Below are positions 1 through 8,775 of a stretch of 64,000 nt of DNA, in pieces. Under the pieces are notes generated by a model, which had not been told where the DNA came from, made no database searches, and worked only from the letters and a program-made list of their open reading frames with translations. Source of the DNA: Psychrobium sp. MM17-31. GTDB taxonomy: Bacteria > Pseudomonadota > Gammaproteobacteria > Enterobacterales > Psychrobiaceae. Position numbers and translations under genes: made by a program. Location: contig NZ_JAKRGA010000004.1 of the NCBI RefSeq assembly GCF_022347785.1, positions 1 through 64,000 on the forward strand, written 5' to 3'. Position 1 is the stretch's first letter. The number at the start of each line of letters is the position of its first letter.

Positions 1-108
1 TAGAGTCAACTGAAGGGCCGTCGGAGACTACGACGTTGATAGGCGGGGTGTGTAAGCGTTGTGAGGCGTTGAGCTAACCCGTACTAATGACCCGTGAGGC
101 TTAATCAT
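1..108 (+). rRNA. rrl: 23S ribosomal RNA, 3' end only (partial)
   Basis: The first ~108 bases match the extreme 3' end of gammaproteobacterial 23S rRNA. They include the conserved GGGTGTGTAAGCG segment, the GAGCTAACCC-GTACTAATGA segment and the terminal GTGAGGCTTAA. The gene begins before the window. The exact 3' end (about 107-108) is placed by comparison with the remembered E. coli end and is uncertain by a few bases. It is followed by a ~95-base spacer and 5S rRNA, the standard order of an rrn operon, so the window opens at the tail of an rRNA operon on the plus strand. Confidence 0.95.
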
Positions 109-203
109 ACAACACCTAATGTGTTTTGATGTCTCAGAAATTAACGAGATACTTGTTGTGTTGTAAAGAACAGACTATCAGTTTTCGAAATTGTAACTTA
201 TTA

Positions 204-320
204 GACTGGTAACCATAGCAAATTGGTCCCACCTGATCCCATTCCGAACTCAGTAGTGAAACGATTTAGCGCCGATGGTAGTGTGGGGCTTCCCCATGTG
301 AGAGTAGGACATTGCCAGTC
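204..320 (+). rRNA. rrf: 5S ribosomal RNA
   Basis: This is a complete 5S rRNA gene. The conserved core GGTCCCACCTGA, the CCGAACTCAG loop, GTGAAACG, TAGCGCCGATGGTAGTGTGG and GAGAGTAGGAC are all present in order. The ends are defined by helix I: GACTGG at 204-209 pairs with CCAGTC at 315-320. Length (~117 nt) is normal. It lies ~95 bases after 23S rRNA and just before a strong intrinsic terminator. The mature ends could differ by one to three bases. Confidence 0.97.
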
Positions 321-332
321 ACCTATTTAGAG

Positions 333-365
333 AAAGCCGCTGCAGAAATGTAGCGGCTTTTTTGT
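333..365 (+). terminator. rRNA operon intrinsic terminator
   Basis: A 12-bp stem (AAAGCCGCTGCA at 333-344 against TGTAGCGGCTTT at 349-360, one G-U pair, GAAA loop) is followed by a run of T. It sits 13 bases after 5S rRNA and should end the rRNA transcript. Confidence 0.92.
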
Positions 366-394
366 TTTCTGTTTGTGAAACGACTTAGCGCCGA

Positions 395-557
395 AACTCG
401 GCAACATGCTCTTGCGTTGCTCTACTACCGACATCCATGTCGGCAAGCGATCGTTGCTCGCGAATCAACTTGGGCATACCTCGTTTCCTTGAAACTTATT
501 CAAGGGACTTCGGCATGCAATATAGTTACGGTTCTTTCACAAATACTACAACACAGC
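395..557. repeat. Palindrome-rich insert inside the 5S remnant
   Basis: This 163-base segment separates the first two 5S-like blocks. It contains an inverted repeat with 7-bp arms at 428-443 (CCGACAT, two-base loop, ATGTCGG) and a weaker CTTGA...TCAAG arm pair near 490-507. No transposase, tRNA or convincing coding sequence is present. It resembles dispersed intergenic palindromic elements, but copy number elsewhere in the genome cannot be judged from this window. Confidence 0.5.
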
Positions 558-575
558 GTGGGGCTTCCCCAACTT

Positions 576-623
576 GGTAAACCGAGCTGCGTTAGTCCGC
601 TGGACTAACGGTCTCGGCTTACC
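576..623. repeat. Nested three-helix palindrome inside the 5S remnant
   Basis: A long, nearly perfect palindrome consists of three nested arms: GGTAA (576-580) with TTACC (619-623), CCGAG (582-586) with CTCGG (613-617), and GTTAGTCC (591-598) with GGACTAAC (602-609), closed by a 3-base loop. It lies between the second and third 5S-like blocks and could fold as one long hairpin in RNA or single-stranded DNA. There is no T-run, so it is not a normal terminator. Confidence 0.75.
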
Positions 624-731
624 TGAGTAGGACGCCGCTCTTACGCATTTCTATAATTACTCAATGTATTATTCGCTCGAAGAATGAGTGACAGTTGCTT
701 CTTCGCAGGTACTTAACTCTGTCCAGGAATT

Positions 732-1604
732 TTAGTTGTTAGCGGCCTTGAGCATTTCTAATGCGTTGAGTGGCTTACTTTGTCGTATTGTGCGTGTTGG
801 TCTCACTGCCGTTCTGCGTTTGAAACCGAGCATTTCGTATAGCTCCCCTTGTTGAACACGCAGTTCAGCACTTGAAATGAGCCCTTGTCGTTGGTATTGC
901 TTGAGTAAGGCATCAATGACAGGTTTGAGTTCTTGTTTCGACATACCTGCCTTGACGCGTTTTTCGCTAAAGAGTCTTAATAAAATCTCGTCTAAGCCGG
1001 TTAACAGTGCGTTCCTTGTTTTGTCGTTAAAGATCGAAGGGAAGACTAATTCTGAGTCTCGAATTAGTCCTAATGCTTGGGTGAGTTCCTCTACGATACA
1101 GGCGACGAGTTTGCCATGCATCCGAGCTTGGTCGACTGGAATGAAGATGTGGGCAGATGTAATAAAATTACTACGATCGGTTTTCACGTTCGCTAAGCAA
1201 ATAGCACCGTGCAGGTATTCAACTGCTGATGCGCCTACTTCAGTTTCAACGAGCTCTGATAGGGCTGATTGTCGCGTGAAGTAATAAAAGACATTTGCAT
1301 CGGACTTGTTATTTACACGCTGTATATCGAATTGCGTAATGTCTCTGAGTTGTTTTATGTGAGCGTTGAGTAATTGGTTGTGTAACTGTTTGTCACCAAT
1401 TTGATGTTCGACGTAGATTTTAAGTGGTGTATTCCATTTTCTGAGGTTTTGGTTTGGGCTATCGCCGTATTCTGATCCTAAGCCAACTTCGAAAAAACTA
1501 TCGCTGATATAGCCAAGATCTGGCCAAGCTTTAGTCTTTGCGTATAAGTATTGGGCGGGTATTAAGCTCAATACAACGGCTAATACGCAAGTGAAAACTT
1601 TCAA
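732..1604 (-). CDS. DUF2927 family exported protein
   Basis: The 290-residue protein begins with a typical Sec signal peptide (hydrophobic stretch at residues ~4-18 ending near YAKTKA), so it is probably periplasmic or outer-membrane associated. The mature part has FFEVGLGSEYG, an RKWNTPLKIYVE segment, and a later CIVEELTQALGLIRDSE stretch followed by PSIFND. This pattern matches what I know of the DUF2927 family, whose biochemical function is unknown. The EEL-Q-LGL region hints at a degenerate protease-like helix but no complete metal-binding HExxH motif is visible. It is a single gene, divergent from the MAPEG gene and unrelated to the rRNA operon upstream. The family call is from motif memory; function is not assigned. 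Confidence 0.7.
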   Translation of the reverse strand: MKVFTCVLAVVLSLIPAQYLYAKTKAWPDLGYISDSFFEVGLGSEYGDSPNQNLRKWNTPLKIYVEHQIGDKQLHNQLLNAHIKQLRDITQFDIQRVNNKSDANVFYYFTRQSALSELVETEVGASAVEYLHGAICLANVKTDRSNFITSAHIFIPVDQARMHGKLVACIVEELTQALGLIRDSELVFPSIFNDKTRNALLTGLDEILLRLFSEKRVKAGMSKQELKPVIDALLKQYQRQGLISSAELRVQQGELYEMLGFKRRTAVRPTRTIRQSKPLNALEMLKAANN

Positions 1605-1686
1605 TTTTTACCTCAGTAAATGGTGTGTGTTTGTGTTGAATTTACTTTTTATTTACTATGACGAAAATTAACACGTGGGGCAAATA

Positions 1687-2076
1687 ATGAACACGCTTAT
1701 TTTGATTACTTTTATTAGTACCTTGTTACCATTTTTAGCGAAAATTCCAGTAGCGCTTGCAATGCATCGAAAAGGTGGGTATGACAATCGCCATCCTAGA
1801 CAGCAGCAATCACAACTCACTGGTTTTGGGGCACGAGCACTTGCTGCGCATCAGAATTCATTCGAAGCGTTAATCATTTTTGGGGTTGCGATGGCTACGG
1901 CGATGGCGACCAACACGACAAATGAGGTGGTCATCTATTTGGGAGTCACACATTTAGTGGCGAGGGTACTTTACTGTGTGCTGTATTGGTTTGATATCAA
2001 CATTATCCGTTCCATAGTGTGGGGCATTGGAACCGTAGCTAGTTTTGCGATTATTTGGCAGTGTCTGAGCTTTTAG
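1687..2076 (+). CDS. MAPEG family membrane protein
   Basis: A 129-residue protein with about four hydrophobic segments (near residues 3-22, 55-75, 80-100 and 105-125). It carries the family-like pattern of a basic loop after helix 1 (MHRKGGYDNRHPR), then LTGFGARALAAHQNSFEA, which resembles the RAxxAHxNxxE segment of MAPEG (eicosanoid and glutathione metabolism) membrane proteins. Bacterial members are small inner-membrane proteins of mostly unknown substrate. I chose ATG at 1687 over the in-frame GTG at 1675 because a GGGG Shine-Dalgarno core lies 6 bases before the ATG. Its 3' end overlaps convergently with the next minus-strand gene by 26 bases. Confidence 0.8.
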   Translation: MNTLILITFISTLLPFLAKIPVALAMHRKGGYDNRHPRQQQSQLTGFGARALAAHQNSFEALIIFGVAMATAMATNTTNEVVIYLGVTHLVARVLYCVLYWFDINIIRSIVWGIGTVASFAIIWQCLSF

Positions 2077-2233
2077 CTGTTTGTTCTGCATCTGCGGCTA
2101 ATGCACGTTGTTGTTTGCGATAGAGGCTCATCTGTTCATAGAAATGGTCCCACACACATGGACAGCAGGCGCCACCGCCACAGCAGTCGTCATCAAGTGG
2201 TTTTTCAGGCTTTTCAATTAAATCAGTCATCAT
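2051..2233 (-). CDS. Small cysteine-rich oxidoreductase-like protein
   Basis: This is a 60-residue acidic, cysteine-rich protein. It has the pattern KPxKPLDDDCCGGGACCPCVWDHFYEQ, which matches the N-terminal oxidoreductase-like domain (PF09791 type) found in small bacterial proteins and some mitochondrial ones. The cysteines suggest metal or redox chemistry, but no enzymatic role has been shown to my knowledge. A longer reading from GTG at 2269 exists. The tandem ATG-ATG at 2233/2230 is preferred because an AAGAAG ribosome-binding site precedes it by about 6 bases. The gene overlaps the MAPEG gene tail-to-tail. Confidence 0.7.
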   Translation of the reverse strand: MMTDLIEKPEKPLDDDCCGGGACCPCVWDHFYEQMSLYRKQQRALAADAEQTAKSSDTAK

Positions 2234-2285
2234 TACTTCTTCTTGCAACATTAATGAGTAGTTTAACACTGTTGTGCTGATAATA

Positions 2286-2319
2286 AAAAAGCCGCCACTA
2301 CGTTTTGTAGGGCGGCTTT
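2286..2319 (-). terminator. pckA intrinsic terminator
   Basis: GCCGCC-A-CTAC pairs with GTAG-GGCGGC across a short T-rich loop, and six A residues on the plus strand give a T-run after the hairpin on the minus strand. It sits 22 bases beyond the pckA stop codon. Confidence 0.85.
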
Positions 2320-2341
2320 GGAAGCTAGTTAATCGCTTTAA

Positions 2342-3964
2342 TTAGAGGCTTGGGCCTGCTGCTACTAATGATTTACCTTCTTCAGTATCAGTGAATTTCT
2401 CGAAGTTATTTACGAAGCGCTTAGCAAGATCTTGAGCTTTTTCTTCCCACTCGGCTGCATCTTGGTAAGTATCGCGTGGATCCAGGATATCACCTTCTAC
2501 ACCCTCAACGTTAGTTGGAACGCTTAGGTTGAAGTGAGGAAGTGTTTGACACTCAGCGTTGTCGATTGAGCCGTCTAGGATCGCATCGATAATAGCGCGA
2601 GTAGCTTTGATAGAGATACGCTTGCCAGTACCGTTCCAACCAGTGTTTACTAGGTATGCAGTAGCGCCTGCATCTTCCATACGCTTAGTTAAAACTTCAG
2701 CATATTGTGTTGGGTGAAGCGTTAGGAACGCCGCGCCGAAACACGAAGAGAATGTTGGCGTTGGTTCGGTAATACCGCGCTCAGTACCTGCTAGTTTCGC
2801 TGTGAAACCAGATAGGAAGTAGTAACGTGTTTGCTCAGGCGTTAATTTAGATACTGGTGGTAATACACCGAACGCATCAGCAGTTAAGAAAATAACTTTC
2901 TTAGCGTGACCTGCTTTTGATACCGGCTTAACGATGTTATCGATGTGGTAGATTGGGTAAGAAACACGAGTGTTCTCTGTTTTTGAGTTATCGTCGTAAT
3001 CGATCTTACCATCGCTATCTACTGTCACGTTTTCTAATAGCGCATCGCGACGGATTGCATTGTAGATATCTGGTTCGTTTTCTTCGCTTAGGTTGATCGT
3101 TTTCGCGTAACAACCGCCTTCGAAGTTAAATACGCCGTTGTCATCCCAACCGTGCTCGTCGTCACCGATTAATTGACGCTTAGGATCTGTTGATAGGGTA
3201 GTTTTACCTGTACCAGATAGTCCGAAGAATACCGCTGTGTCACCGTCTTTACCAACGTTAGCACTACAGTGCATTGAGGCGATGCCTTTTAATGGTAATA
3301 GGTAGTTCATCATTGAGAACATACCTTTCTTCATTTCGCCACCGTACCAAGTACCGCCGATTAGCTGCATGCGCTCTGTTAGGTTAAAGGCAACGAAGTT
3401 CTCTGAATTTAAGCCCTGCTCTTTCCAGTTTGGATTCGTTGTTTTTGCACCGTTCATTACCACAAAATCAGGTACGAAAGTTTCTAACTCTTCTTCTGAT
3501 GGACGGATGAACATGTTTTTAACGAAGTGAGCTTGCCATGCAACCTCAGTGATGAAGCGAACTTTTAGGCGCGTATCTTCATTGGCACCACAAAATGTGT
3601 CAACAACAAATAGGCGCTTGCCTGATAGTTGTGTTGAAACTAAACCTTTTAGTGAATCCCAAGTTTCAGGAGTCATTGGTTTGTTGTCGTTTTTACCTTG
3701 ATCTGACCACCATACTGTGTCGCGCGTTACGTCGTCGCGAACAATGTATTTGTCTTTTGGCGAACGGCCAGTAAAAATCCCTGTATCTACTGATACTGCA
3801 CCCGATTGCGTCACTACGCCTTTATCATAGCCAGAAAGTGTGGCTTTTGTTTCTTCTTCAAACAGTTGATCGTAAGAAGGGTTGTAAACAATCTCTTGGA
3901 CGTCGTTAATACCATATTGAGTTAAATCGATAGTGGTATTGTTACCAGCTGTGGCGACGGTCAT
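2342..3964 (-). CDS. pckA: Phosphoenolpyruvate carboxykinase (ATP)
   Basis: The enzyme decarboxylates and phosphorylates oxaloacetate to PEP with ATP, the first committed step of gluconeogenesis, in the cytosol. At 540 residues it has the length of the E. coli enzyme. Diagnostic motifs are visible: [11 protein letters not shown] near residue 67, the P-loop GLSGTGKTT near residue 248, the [10 protein letters not shown] metal and phosphate-binding segment just after it, and ENTRVSYP near 335. It is a single gene with its own terminator, separated from hslO by ~340 bases that hold two hairpins, so it is probably transcribed alone. The order hslR-hslO-pckA next to gsp genes is typical of Alteromonadales. 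Confidence 0.98.
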   Translation of the reverse strand: MTVATAGNNTTIDLTQYGINDVQEIVYNPSYDQLFEEETKATLSGYDKGVVTQSGAVSVDTGIFTGRSPKDKYIVRDDVTRDTVWWSDQGKNDNKPMTPETWDSLKGLVSTQLSGKRLFVVDTFCGANEDTRLKVRFITEVAWQAHFVKNMFIRPSEEELETFVPDFVVMNGAKTTNPNWKEQGLNSENFVAFNLTERMQLIGGTWYGGEMKKGMFSMMNYLLPLKGIASMHCSANVGKDGDTAVFFGLSGTGKTTLSTDPKRQLIGDDEHGWDDNGVFNFEGGCYAKTINLSEENEPDIYNAIRRDALLENVTVDSDGKIDYDDNSKTENTRVSYPIYHIDNIVKPVSKAGHAKKVIFLTADAFGVLPPVSKLTPEQTRYYFLSGFTAKLAGTERGITEPTPTFSSCFGAAFLTLHPTQYAEVLTKRMEDAGATAYLVNTGWNGTGKRISIKATRAIIDAILDGSIDNAECQTLPHFNLSVPTNVEGVEGDILDPRDTYQDAAEWEEKAQDLAKRFVNNFEKFTDTEEGKSLVAAGPSL

Positions 3965-4041
3965 TTTTTAGCTCCTAAGGGTGGTAAGTTGTATGTAATG
4001 GTTACATCAAGGTTTGGTAATCTAGCCATTTGGCTGACGCG

Positions 4042-4047
4042 ATTGTA
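4042..4047 (-). promoter_or_regulatory. Candidate -10 box for pckA
   Basis: On the minus strand TACAAT is followed by a CGCG discriminator, about 78 bases before the pckA start. The matching -35 at 17 bp spacing is poor (TTAAAT). This is a weak candidate; a regulated promoter needing an activator would look like this. Confidence 0.35.
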
Positions 4048-4178
4048 CAGGATCTTAGGGTGTGATTTAAACCACGTATTTAATAAAAATGTCATTAAGT
4101 GCTTTACACTGCTTAGGTAATTAGTCTAATGCCTTGTTTGGCTTGGGTTTGAGCTCGATAGCATACTCGAAAAAAATT

Positions 4179-4207
4179 AATGAAAGTCGAGGTGAAAGTC
4201 TTTCATT
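4179..4207 (-). terminator. Second hairpin downstream of hslO
   Basis: AATGAAAG (4179-4186) pairs perfectly with CTTTCATT (4200-4207). The plus-strand A-run before it becomes a T-run after it on the minus strand. It lies behind the terminator at 4226-4255, so the two may form a tandem terminator insulating pckA from hslRO. The stem is AT-rich and weak. Confidence 0.5.
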
Positions 4208-4225
4208 TTGGTGATTTTAAGGCGT

Positions 4226-4255
4226 AAAAAAGCCCGATTTTTAAATCAGGCTTTT
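4226..4255 (-). terminator. hslRO intrinsic terminator
   Basis: AAAAGCC-C-GATTT pairs with AAATC-A-GGCTTTT with a single C/A mismatch. The A-run on the plus strand gives a T-tail on the minus strand, about 48 bases after the hslO stop. Confidence 0.8.
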
Positions 4256-4302
4256 AGATTGAGATGATAAATTTAATAGTTTGTTAACTGAGTGTAAATT
4301 TA

Positions 4303-5163
4303 TTAGTGCAGTTGGTCGCTGTTTTCTGATGGATCGTGAAACAATTGAGCAACATCTTCACTGCCAAATTCGTATTTAGTATTACAGTAATCACAGTGCA
4401 TTTGGATACTACCTTGCTCAGTAATAATTGCTTCTGCTTCTTCACGGCCAATAGAAATAATTGCCGAACCGCTGCGTTCAACAGAACATGTACAGTTGAA
4501 GCTAACATCTTGAGGATCGAAGATGCGCACTTCCTCTTGGTGATACAGACGAGTTAGGATTACTTGTGGCTCTAGTTCAAATAACTCTTCATCTTTAATG
4601 GTCGCACTAAGCTGATGCAGGTTATCGTAGCCGTCATCATCTGCTTGGCTTTCTTCTGGTAGGGCTTGCAGCATCATGCCTGCGGCGTTTTCTTCGTTAG
4701 CGAATAACCAAAAGTTAGTTTTTAATTGCTCAGATTGGGCGAAGTATGATTCTAGTACTTCCGCGATAGTGTCTTTATCTACCGCAACAATACCTTGGTA
4801 ACGTTCACCTTGCTTAGGTGTGATGGTAATGACCATGTAACCTTTTTTGAACAAATCGGTTAGTTTATCAGTGGTTACTTCACCAGTGACATTGGCAACT
4901 GCACGTAGTTCTTGTTGATCATTACCATTGACAACCATCGCAGGAATTGGACCTTCGCCTTGGATTTGAACGGCGATATCTCCTTCAAATTTTAGCAATG
5001 CCGTTAACATTGATGTTGCTGCTAGCAATTGGCCAAGCAATGTATTCACCGCTGCCGGGTAGTCGTGATTGTTAATGATTTCGCGATAAGTGTTAGAGAC
5101 TTGCGCAAGTTCGCCACGTACGTGGACGTTATCAAATAGATAACGGTTTAATTGATCGTTCAT
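4303..5163 (-). CDS. hslO: Redox-regulated chaperone Hsp33
   Basis: Hsp33 is a cytosolic holdase that is switched on by oxidative stress when its zinc-bound cysteines form disulfides. The 286-residue protein starts DQLNRYLFDN, typical of the family. It ends with the redox switch: CTC near residue 225 and CDYC near residue 258, giving the CxC...CxxC zinc centre. Length agrees with the ~290 residues usual for the family. It follows hslR with a 22-base gap on the same strand, so the two form an operon that ends in the terminator at 4226-4255. Confidence 0.97.
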   Translation of the reverse strand: MNDQLNRYLFDNVHVRGELAQVSNTYREIINNHDYPAAVNTLLGQLLAATSMLTALLKFEGDIAVQIQGEGPIPAMVVNGNDQQELRAVANVTGEVTTDKLTDLFKKGYMVITITPKQGERYQGIVAVDKDTIAEVLESYFAQSEQLKTNFWLFANEENAAGMMLQALPEESQADDDGYDNLHQLSATIKDEELFELEPQVILTRLYHQEEVRIFDPQDVSFNCTCSVERSGSAIISIGREEAEAIITEQGSIQMHCDYCNTKYEFGSEDVAQLFHDPSENSDQLH

Positions 5164-5185
5164 AGTGTTCCGGTGCTATTTAAAA

Positions 5186-5584
5186 CTACTGGTTTTTAAA
5201 TTGAATAATTTTTCGGCGTTGCTTTTTGTCTGGGCGCTTGTCTGGATGTGGATTATCGAGCGCATGAAGTTTACGTAGTTCGGCATTTTGCTGTCGTTTA
5301 GTGACACTTTGCGCTGTTTCTTCGTAAAGCGTTTGTGCGATGGGAGCGCCACGGCGTTGGTCACTTAACTGAAGAATTTCTACTTCTTTCACTTCATTTC
5401 CCTGACGCAGGGTAATCATTGCACCAACCTCGACGATTTTACTCGGCTTGCTGCGTTGATTGTTATAAGACACTTTACCCGACTGAATCATGTCACGGGC
5501 AATAGAACGTGTTTTATAGAATCTAGCTGCCCACAACCACTTATCTAATCGGACAGAAAGAGATGATTTTTCAGCTAAATTCAT
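5186..5584 (-). CDS. hslR: Heat-shock RNA-binding protein Hsp15
   Basis: Hsp15 binds stalled 50S subunits that still carry peptidyl-tRNA and helps recycle them. The 132-residue protein has an N-terminal S4-type RNA-binding domain (VRLDKWLWAARFYKTRS at about residues 11-27, then GKVSYNN) and a long basic C-terminal tail with KKQRRK, as expected. It is first in the hslR-hslO operon and divergent from gspC. The ~200-base gap between them should hold both promoters. Confidence 0.95.
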   Translation of the reverse strand: MNLAEKSSLSVRLDKWLWAARFYKTRSIARDMIQSGKVSYNNQRSKPSKIVEVGAMITLRQGNEVKEVEILQLSDQRRGAPIAQTLYEETAQSVTKRQQNAELRKLHALDNPHPDKRPDKKQRRKIIQFKNQ

Positions 5585-5679
5585 GGTGTTCCTACGTCAT
5601 AAAAAGTTCCGCAAAAATTAACACAATTCGTGTTTTTTTTCTATGCTGATTTGGGGACGATAGATAGCGATTTCAATGG

Positions 5680-5708
5680 TTGTGACGCAGGCAATAACTT
5701 AGTATAGT
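5680..5708 (+). promoter_or_regulatory. Candidate sigma70 promoter for the gsp operon
   Basis: TTGTGA (5680-5685) and TATAGT (5703-5708) are separated by exactly 17 bases and lie 75 bases before gspC. No other promoter-like sequence is obvious between gspC and gspN, so this could drive the whole secretion operon. Confidence 0.6.
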
Positions 5709-5782
5709 GTTGTGTCTTTGATAATAATTCGCATATCCAGATTCTTCGTTATGCTAAGTTAGTAATTTTACTGTGATATTTA

Positions 5783-6658
5783 ATGTTAACTATAAATAAA
5801 ATAATCGCCTATTCGACGAAAAATCTTTCAAAAATTGTTGCCTTAATCACCAGTATCTTGATTATCTTGGCGATTTATTACGCGGCCAAATTGACTTGGT
5901 TGGTTTTGACTCCTAATTCTACGCATGCTCCATGGCAGCCGCCTTCGGTCACCCAAGGCGGCAGCGCAACTTCATCGATAAATTTTTCGAACTTTCATTG
6001 GTTTGGCAAACCTAATGCTCAGCCAGTTGAAGAGCAACCACAGCAAGAAATTACTGACGCGCCCAAGACATCACTCAATATGACGCTGACAGGCGTGGTA
6101 GCTAATAACGATGTGAAACGATCGATGGCGATCATTGAGTATCAAGCAAAACAAGATACTTACGTGATAAATCAGAAGGTCCCATCATCGCGTGCCAGTA
6201 TTGCTGAAATTCATCACGATCGCGTGATACTTAAAAACAATGGTCGTTACGAAACGCTAATGCTTGACGGTTTTGATTATTCGAAGCCTAAGCCAGCAAC
6301 TCAAACTAATCGTAAACAACTATCAGCTGGCCCGAAGAAACAATTGGGTAGTAAGTTTTCGAAAACGCGACAAGAAATTTTGGCAGATCCTGGAAAAATC
6401 ATGGACTACATAGCCATTAGCCCTGTGAGCACTAACGGAAAAGTGAAGGGTTATCGATTAAACCCAGGTCGCAATCCTGAGCTGTTCCGCGCTTCTGGTT
6501 TAAAACCGCGAGATCTTGCCGTTGCTATTAATGGATACGATTTATCTGATCCAACACAGTCGATTCGCGTGATGAGTGAATTGCGCAACATGAATAATAT
6601 TATGATCACCGTTGAGCGCGATGGTCAGTTAACCGATATAGAATTTGCATTGCCATAG
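5783..6658 (+). CDS. gspC: Type II secretion inner-membrane protein GspC
   Basis: GspC links the inner-membrane platform of the type II secretion system to the secretin GspD and helps select substrates. The 291-residue protein has one membrane segment at about residues 16-38, a proline/glutamine-rich linker, the homology-region domain (LTGVVANNDVKRSMAIIE at about residues 100-117) that contacts GspD, and a C-terminal PDZ-like domain (GYRLNPGRNPELFRASGL near residue 225). It is the first of twelve consecutive gsp genes on one strand. Confidence 0.96.
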   Translation: MLTINKIIAYSTKNLSKIVALITSILIILAIYYAAKLTWLVLTPNSTHAPWQPPSVTQGGSATSSINFSNFHWFGKPNAQPVEEQPQQEITDAPKTSLNMTLTGVVANNDVKRSMAIIEYQAKQDTYVINQKVPSSRASIAEIHHDRVILKNNGRYETLMLDGFDYSKPKPATQTNRKQLSAGPKKQLGSKFSKTRQEILADPGKIMDYIAISPVSTNGKVKGYRLNPGRNPELFRASGLKPRDLAVAINGYDLSDPTQSIRVMSELRNMNNIMITVERDGQLTDIEFALP

Positions 6659-6684
6659 CAATGCATCGCCAAGGAAATAATAAC

Positions 6685-8775
6685 ATGTCTGGAAAGAGAC
6701 GCTTTTTCTCACCGAATAAATGTGCAGCCGCTATGTTAATGGCGAGTTTAATGGCACTGCCAGCAACTACTATTGCGAGCCAGTATTCAGCTAGCTTCAA
6801 AGGCACCGATATTAATGAGTTCATTAATACTGTTGGTCGCGCACTGAATAAAACTATCATTATTGAGCCAAATGTACGCGGTAAAATTAACGTTCGTAGC
6901 TACGAGACCTTTAACGAAGAGCAGTACTACCAATTCTTCTTAAGCGTGTTAGAGGTTTATGGCTATGCTGTGGTTGAGATGGATAACAACATTCTCAAAA
7001 TTATTAAAGACAAAGAAGCGAAATCATCTGCCATTCCAGTGATTGGCCCTAATGACACAGGTGTTGGCGATGAAATGGTAACGCGTATTGTGCCTGTATA
7101 TAACGTGCCTGTTCGTGATCTCACCCCTATCTTGCGTCAGCTAAATGATAACAGCGGCGGTGGTAATATCGTCGCGCATGATGCTTCTAACGTGATTATG
7201 CTGACTGGCCGTGCGTCAAAAGTGAATCGCATTGTGGAAATGATCCGCCGCGTTGATAAGCAAGGTGACCAAGAAGTTTCTATCGTTAAACTAAAATACG
7301 CTTCTGCACCTGAGCTAGTACGCATTATTGAAACCATTATTACCAATACTGGTGGCAGTAAATCTAAATCTGCCAATCAACTTACCCCGAAATTAGTCGC
7401 CGACGAGCGTACTAATAGTGTGGTAGTGAGTGGTGAAAAACGCGCGCGGGATCGTGCTGTATCTCTTGTTAAGCGACTTGATAATGAACAAGAAAGTTCG
7501 GGTAATACCAAGGTTGTTCACCTGCGTTATGCTCAAGCAAAAGAGGTGGTGAAAGTATTAACTGGCGTTGCTGATTCAATAAAGAATGGCACTTCTTCGA
7601 GTAAATCAAAATCTAAAAACTCCAAGCGTGACGTCAACATTCAAGCGCATGAAGATACTAACTCGTTGGTAATCACCGCTCAACCAGATGTCATGCGCAG
7701 TTTAGAAGGCGTTATTCGTCAACTTGATTTCCGCCGTGCGCAAATCAATGTAGAAGCTATTATCGTTGAGGTTAGTGAAGGCGACGGTATCGATTTGGGC
7801 GTGCAATGGGCAAGTGCTGATGGCGGCATGATCCAATTTAATAATGGTGGTGCAGGCGTTAGCCAGATTGCTGCTGGTGCTATTGCGGCTCGCGATGAAA
7901 CCGTTCCAGGCTCTACCGTTCGTGATGCGAATGGTGGTGAGACGGTAAATAAAGAAGTCGTACAGCGTGGTGATTACACCTTACTGCAAAATGTTCTAGG
8001 CGGCGTAAACGGTGCACTGGCTGGTTTTGTAAAAGGCGATTGGGGCGCGGTTATTCAAGCGGTTAGTGCGGCTTCAACCTCTAATATTTTAGCAACCCCG
8101 AACATTACGACGCTTGATAACCAAGAAGCAGACTTTGTAGTTGGTGAAGAAGTGCCGGTAATTACGGGCTCAGCGGCAAGCAATAACAATAGTAATCCAT
8201 TCCAAACTATTGAGCGTAAAGAAGTTGGTATCAAACTTAAAGTAACACCACAAATCAACGAAGGTGATGCGGTACAACTTAAGATTGAACAAGAAGTTTC
8301 TGGCGTTAAAGGCGGCACTGCTGGTACTGCAGTTGATGTTATTTTCTCAAAACGTTCAGTAACCACAACTGTAATGGTTGATGATGGTCAAATCGTAGTT
8401 ATTGGCGGTTTGATTGATGAAGACGTGCAAGAAACAGAATCTAAAGTACCGCTACTGGGCGATATTCCTGTGTTAGGGCATCTATTTCGCTCGACTAAGA
8501 GTAGTAAGAATAAACGTAACCTAATGATTTTCATTAAGCCGACAATTATTCGAGATGCCGCAACTATGCAGCAATTAAGCTCTAGAAAATACAATATGAT
8601 CCGTGCCGAGCAACTGTCTCAACGAGAAGATGGTATTTCATTAATGCCGTTTACCGACCAGCCAGTAATTAACGAAGATCCTGCTGATATTAAGTTGCCA
8701 AAATCATTGCAAGACTTTGTTGATGAGCACAACGAAAAGATGACTGGTAAGCCTACAGAGAAAAACGATGAATAA
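6685..8775 (+). CDS. gspD: Type II secretion outer-membrane secretin GspD
   Basis: GspD forms the outer-membrane channel through which folded exoproteins leave the cell. The 696-residue protein has a signal peptide, the N0 domain ([19 protein letters not shown]), repeated N1-N3 domains, and the secretin domain with the gate motif VPVITGS and the end segment [21 protein letters not shown] ~50-residue C-terminal tail could bind a pilotin. I start at ATG 6685 because an AAGGAAA ribosome-binding site lies before it; the ATG at 6661 directly follows the gspC stop and would add an odd 8-residue polar leader before the signal peptide. It overlaps gspE by 8 bases. Confidence 0.96.
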   Translation: MSGKRRFFSPNKCAAAMLMASLMALPATTIASQYSASFKGTDINEFINTVGRALNKTIIIEPNVRGKINVRSYETFNEEQYYQFFLSVLEVYGYAVVEMDNNILKIIKDKEAKSSAIPVIGPNDTGVGDEMVTRIVPVYNVPVRDLTPILRQLNDNSGGGNIVAHDASNVIMLTGRASKVNRIVEMIRRVDKQGDQEVSIVKLKYASAPELVRIIETIITNTGGSKSKSANQLTPKLVADERTNSVVVSGEKRARDRAVSLVKRLDNEQESSGNTKVVHLRYAQAKEVVKVLTGVADSIKNGTSSSKSKSKNSKRDVNIQAHEDTNSLVITAQPDVMRSLEGVIRQLDFRRAQINVEAIIVEVSEGDGIDLGVQWASADGGMIQFNNGGAGVSQIAAGAIAARDETVPGSTVRDANGGETVNKEVVQRGDYTLLQNVLGGVNGALAGFVKGDWGAVIQAVSAASTSNILATPNITTLDNQEADFVVGEEVPVITGSAASNNNSNPFQTIERKEVGIKLKVTPQINEGDAVQLKIEQEVSGVKGGTAGTAVDVIFSKRSVTTTVMVDDGQIVVIGGLIDEDVQETESKVPLLGDIPVLGHLFRSTKSSKNKRNLMIFIKPTIIRDAATMQQLSSRKYNMIRAEQLSQREDGISLMPFTDQPVINEDPADIKLPKSLQDFVDEHNEKMTGKPTEKNDE

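Larger units (their letters stand above)
375..633 (+). pseudogene. Decayed 5S rRNA copy split by palindromic inserts
   Basis: Three blocks of the upstream 5S gene reappear here in the same order and strand. Positions 375-394 match 5S 256-275 (19 of 20), 558-571 match 283-296 (14 of 14), and 625-633 match the GAGTAGGAC block near 302-310. In intact 5S the gaps between these blocks are only about 7 and 5 bases; here they are 163 and 53 bases, filled by palindrome-rich sequence. The 5' half of 5S and the closing 3' helix strand are absent, so no functional 5S can form. I read this as a partial duplicate of the 5S tail that has been interrupted by repeat elements. A different origin for the shortest block (9 bases) cannot be excluded. 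Confidence 0.7.

Noticed and set aside
375-608. A 77-codon open frame starting in the 5S remnant
   Set aside because: It starts at GTG inside a 5S-derived block with no ribosome-binding site and runs through palindromes; the product matches nothing I know.
395-623. CRISPR array or insertion sequence in the palindrome-rich region
   Set aside because: There are no regularly spaced direct repeats, no cas genes, no transposase and no target-site duplication that I can see.
366-635. A second functional 5S rRNA gene
   Set aside because: Only about 43 of ~117 bases are recognisable, they are interrupted by long inserts, and helix I cannot form.
877-1284. A 135-codon frame opposite the DUF2927 gene
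   Set aside because: It lies wholly within a better supported gene with a signal peptide and family motifs, and its product has no recognisable domain.
4284-4557. Open frames on both strands over the hslO 3' end
   Set aside because: They are shadows of hslO; neither has a domain or a good start site.
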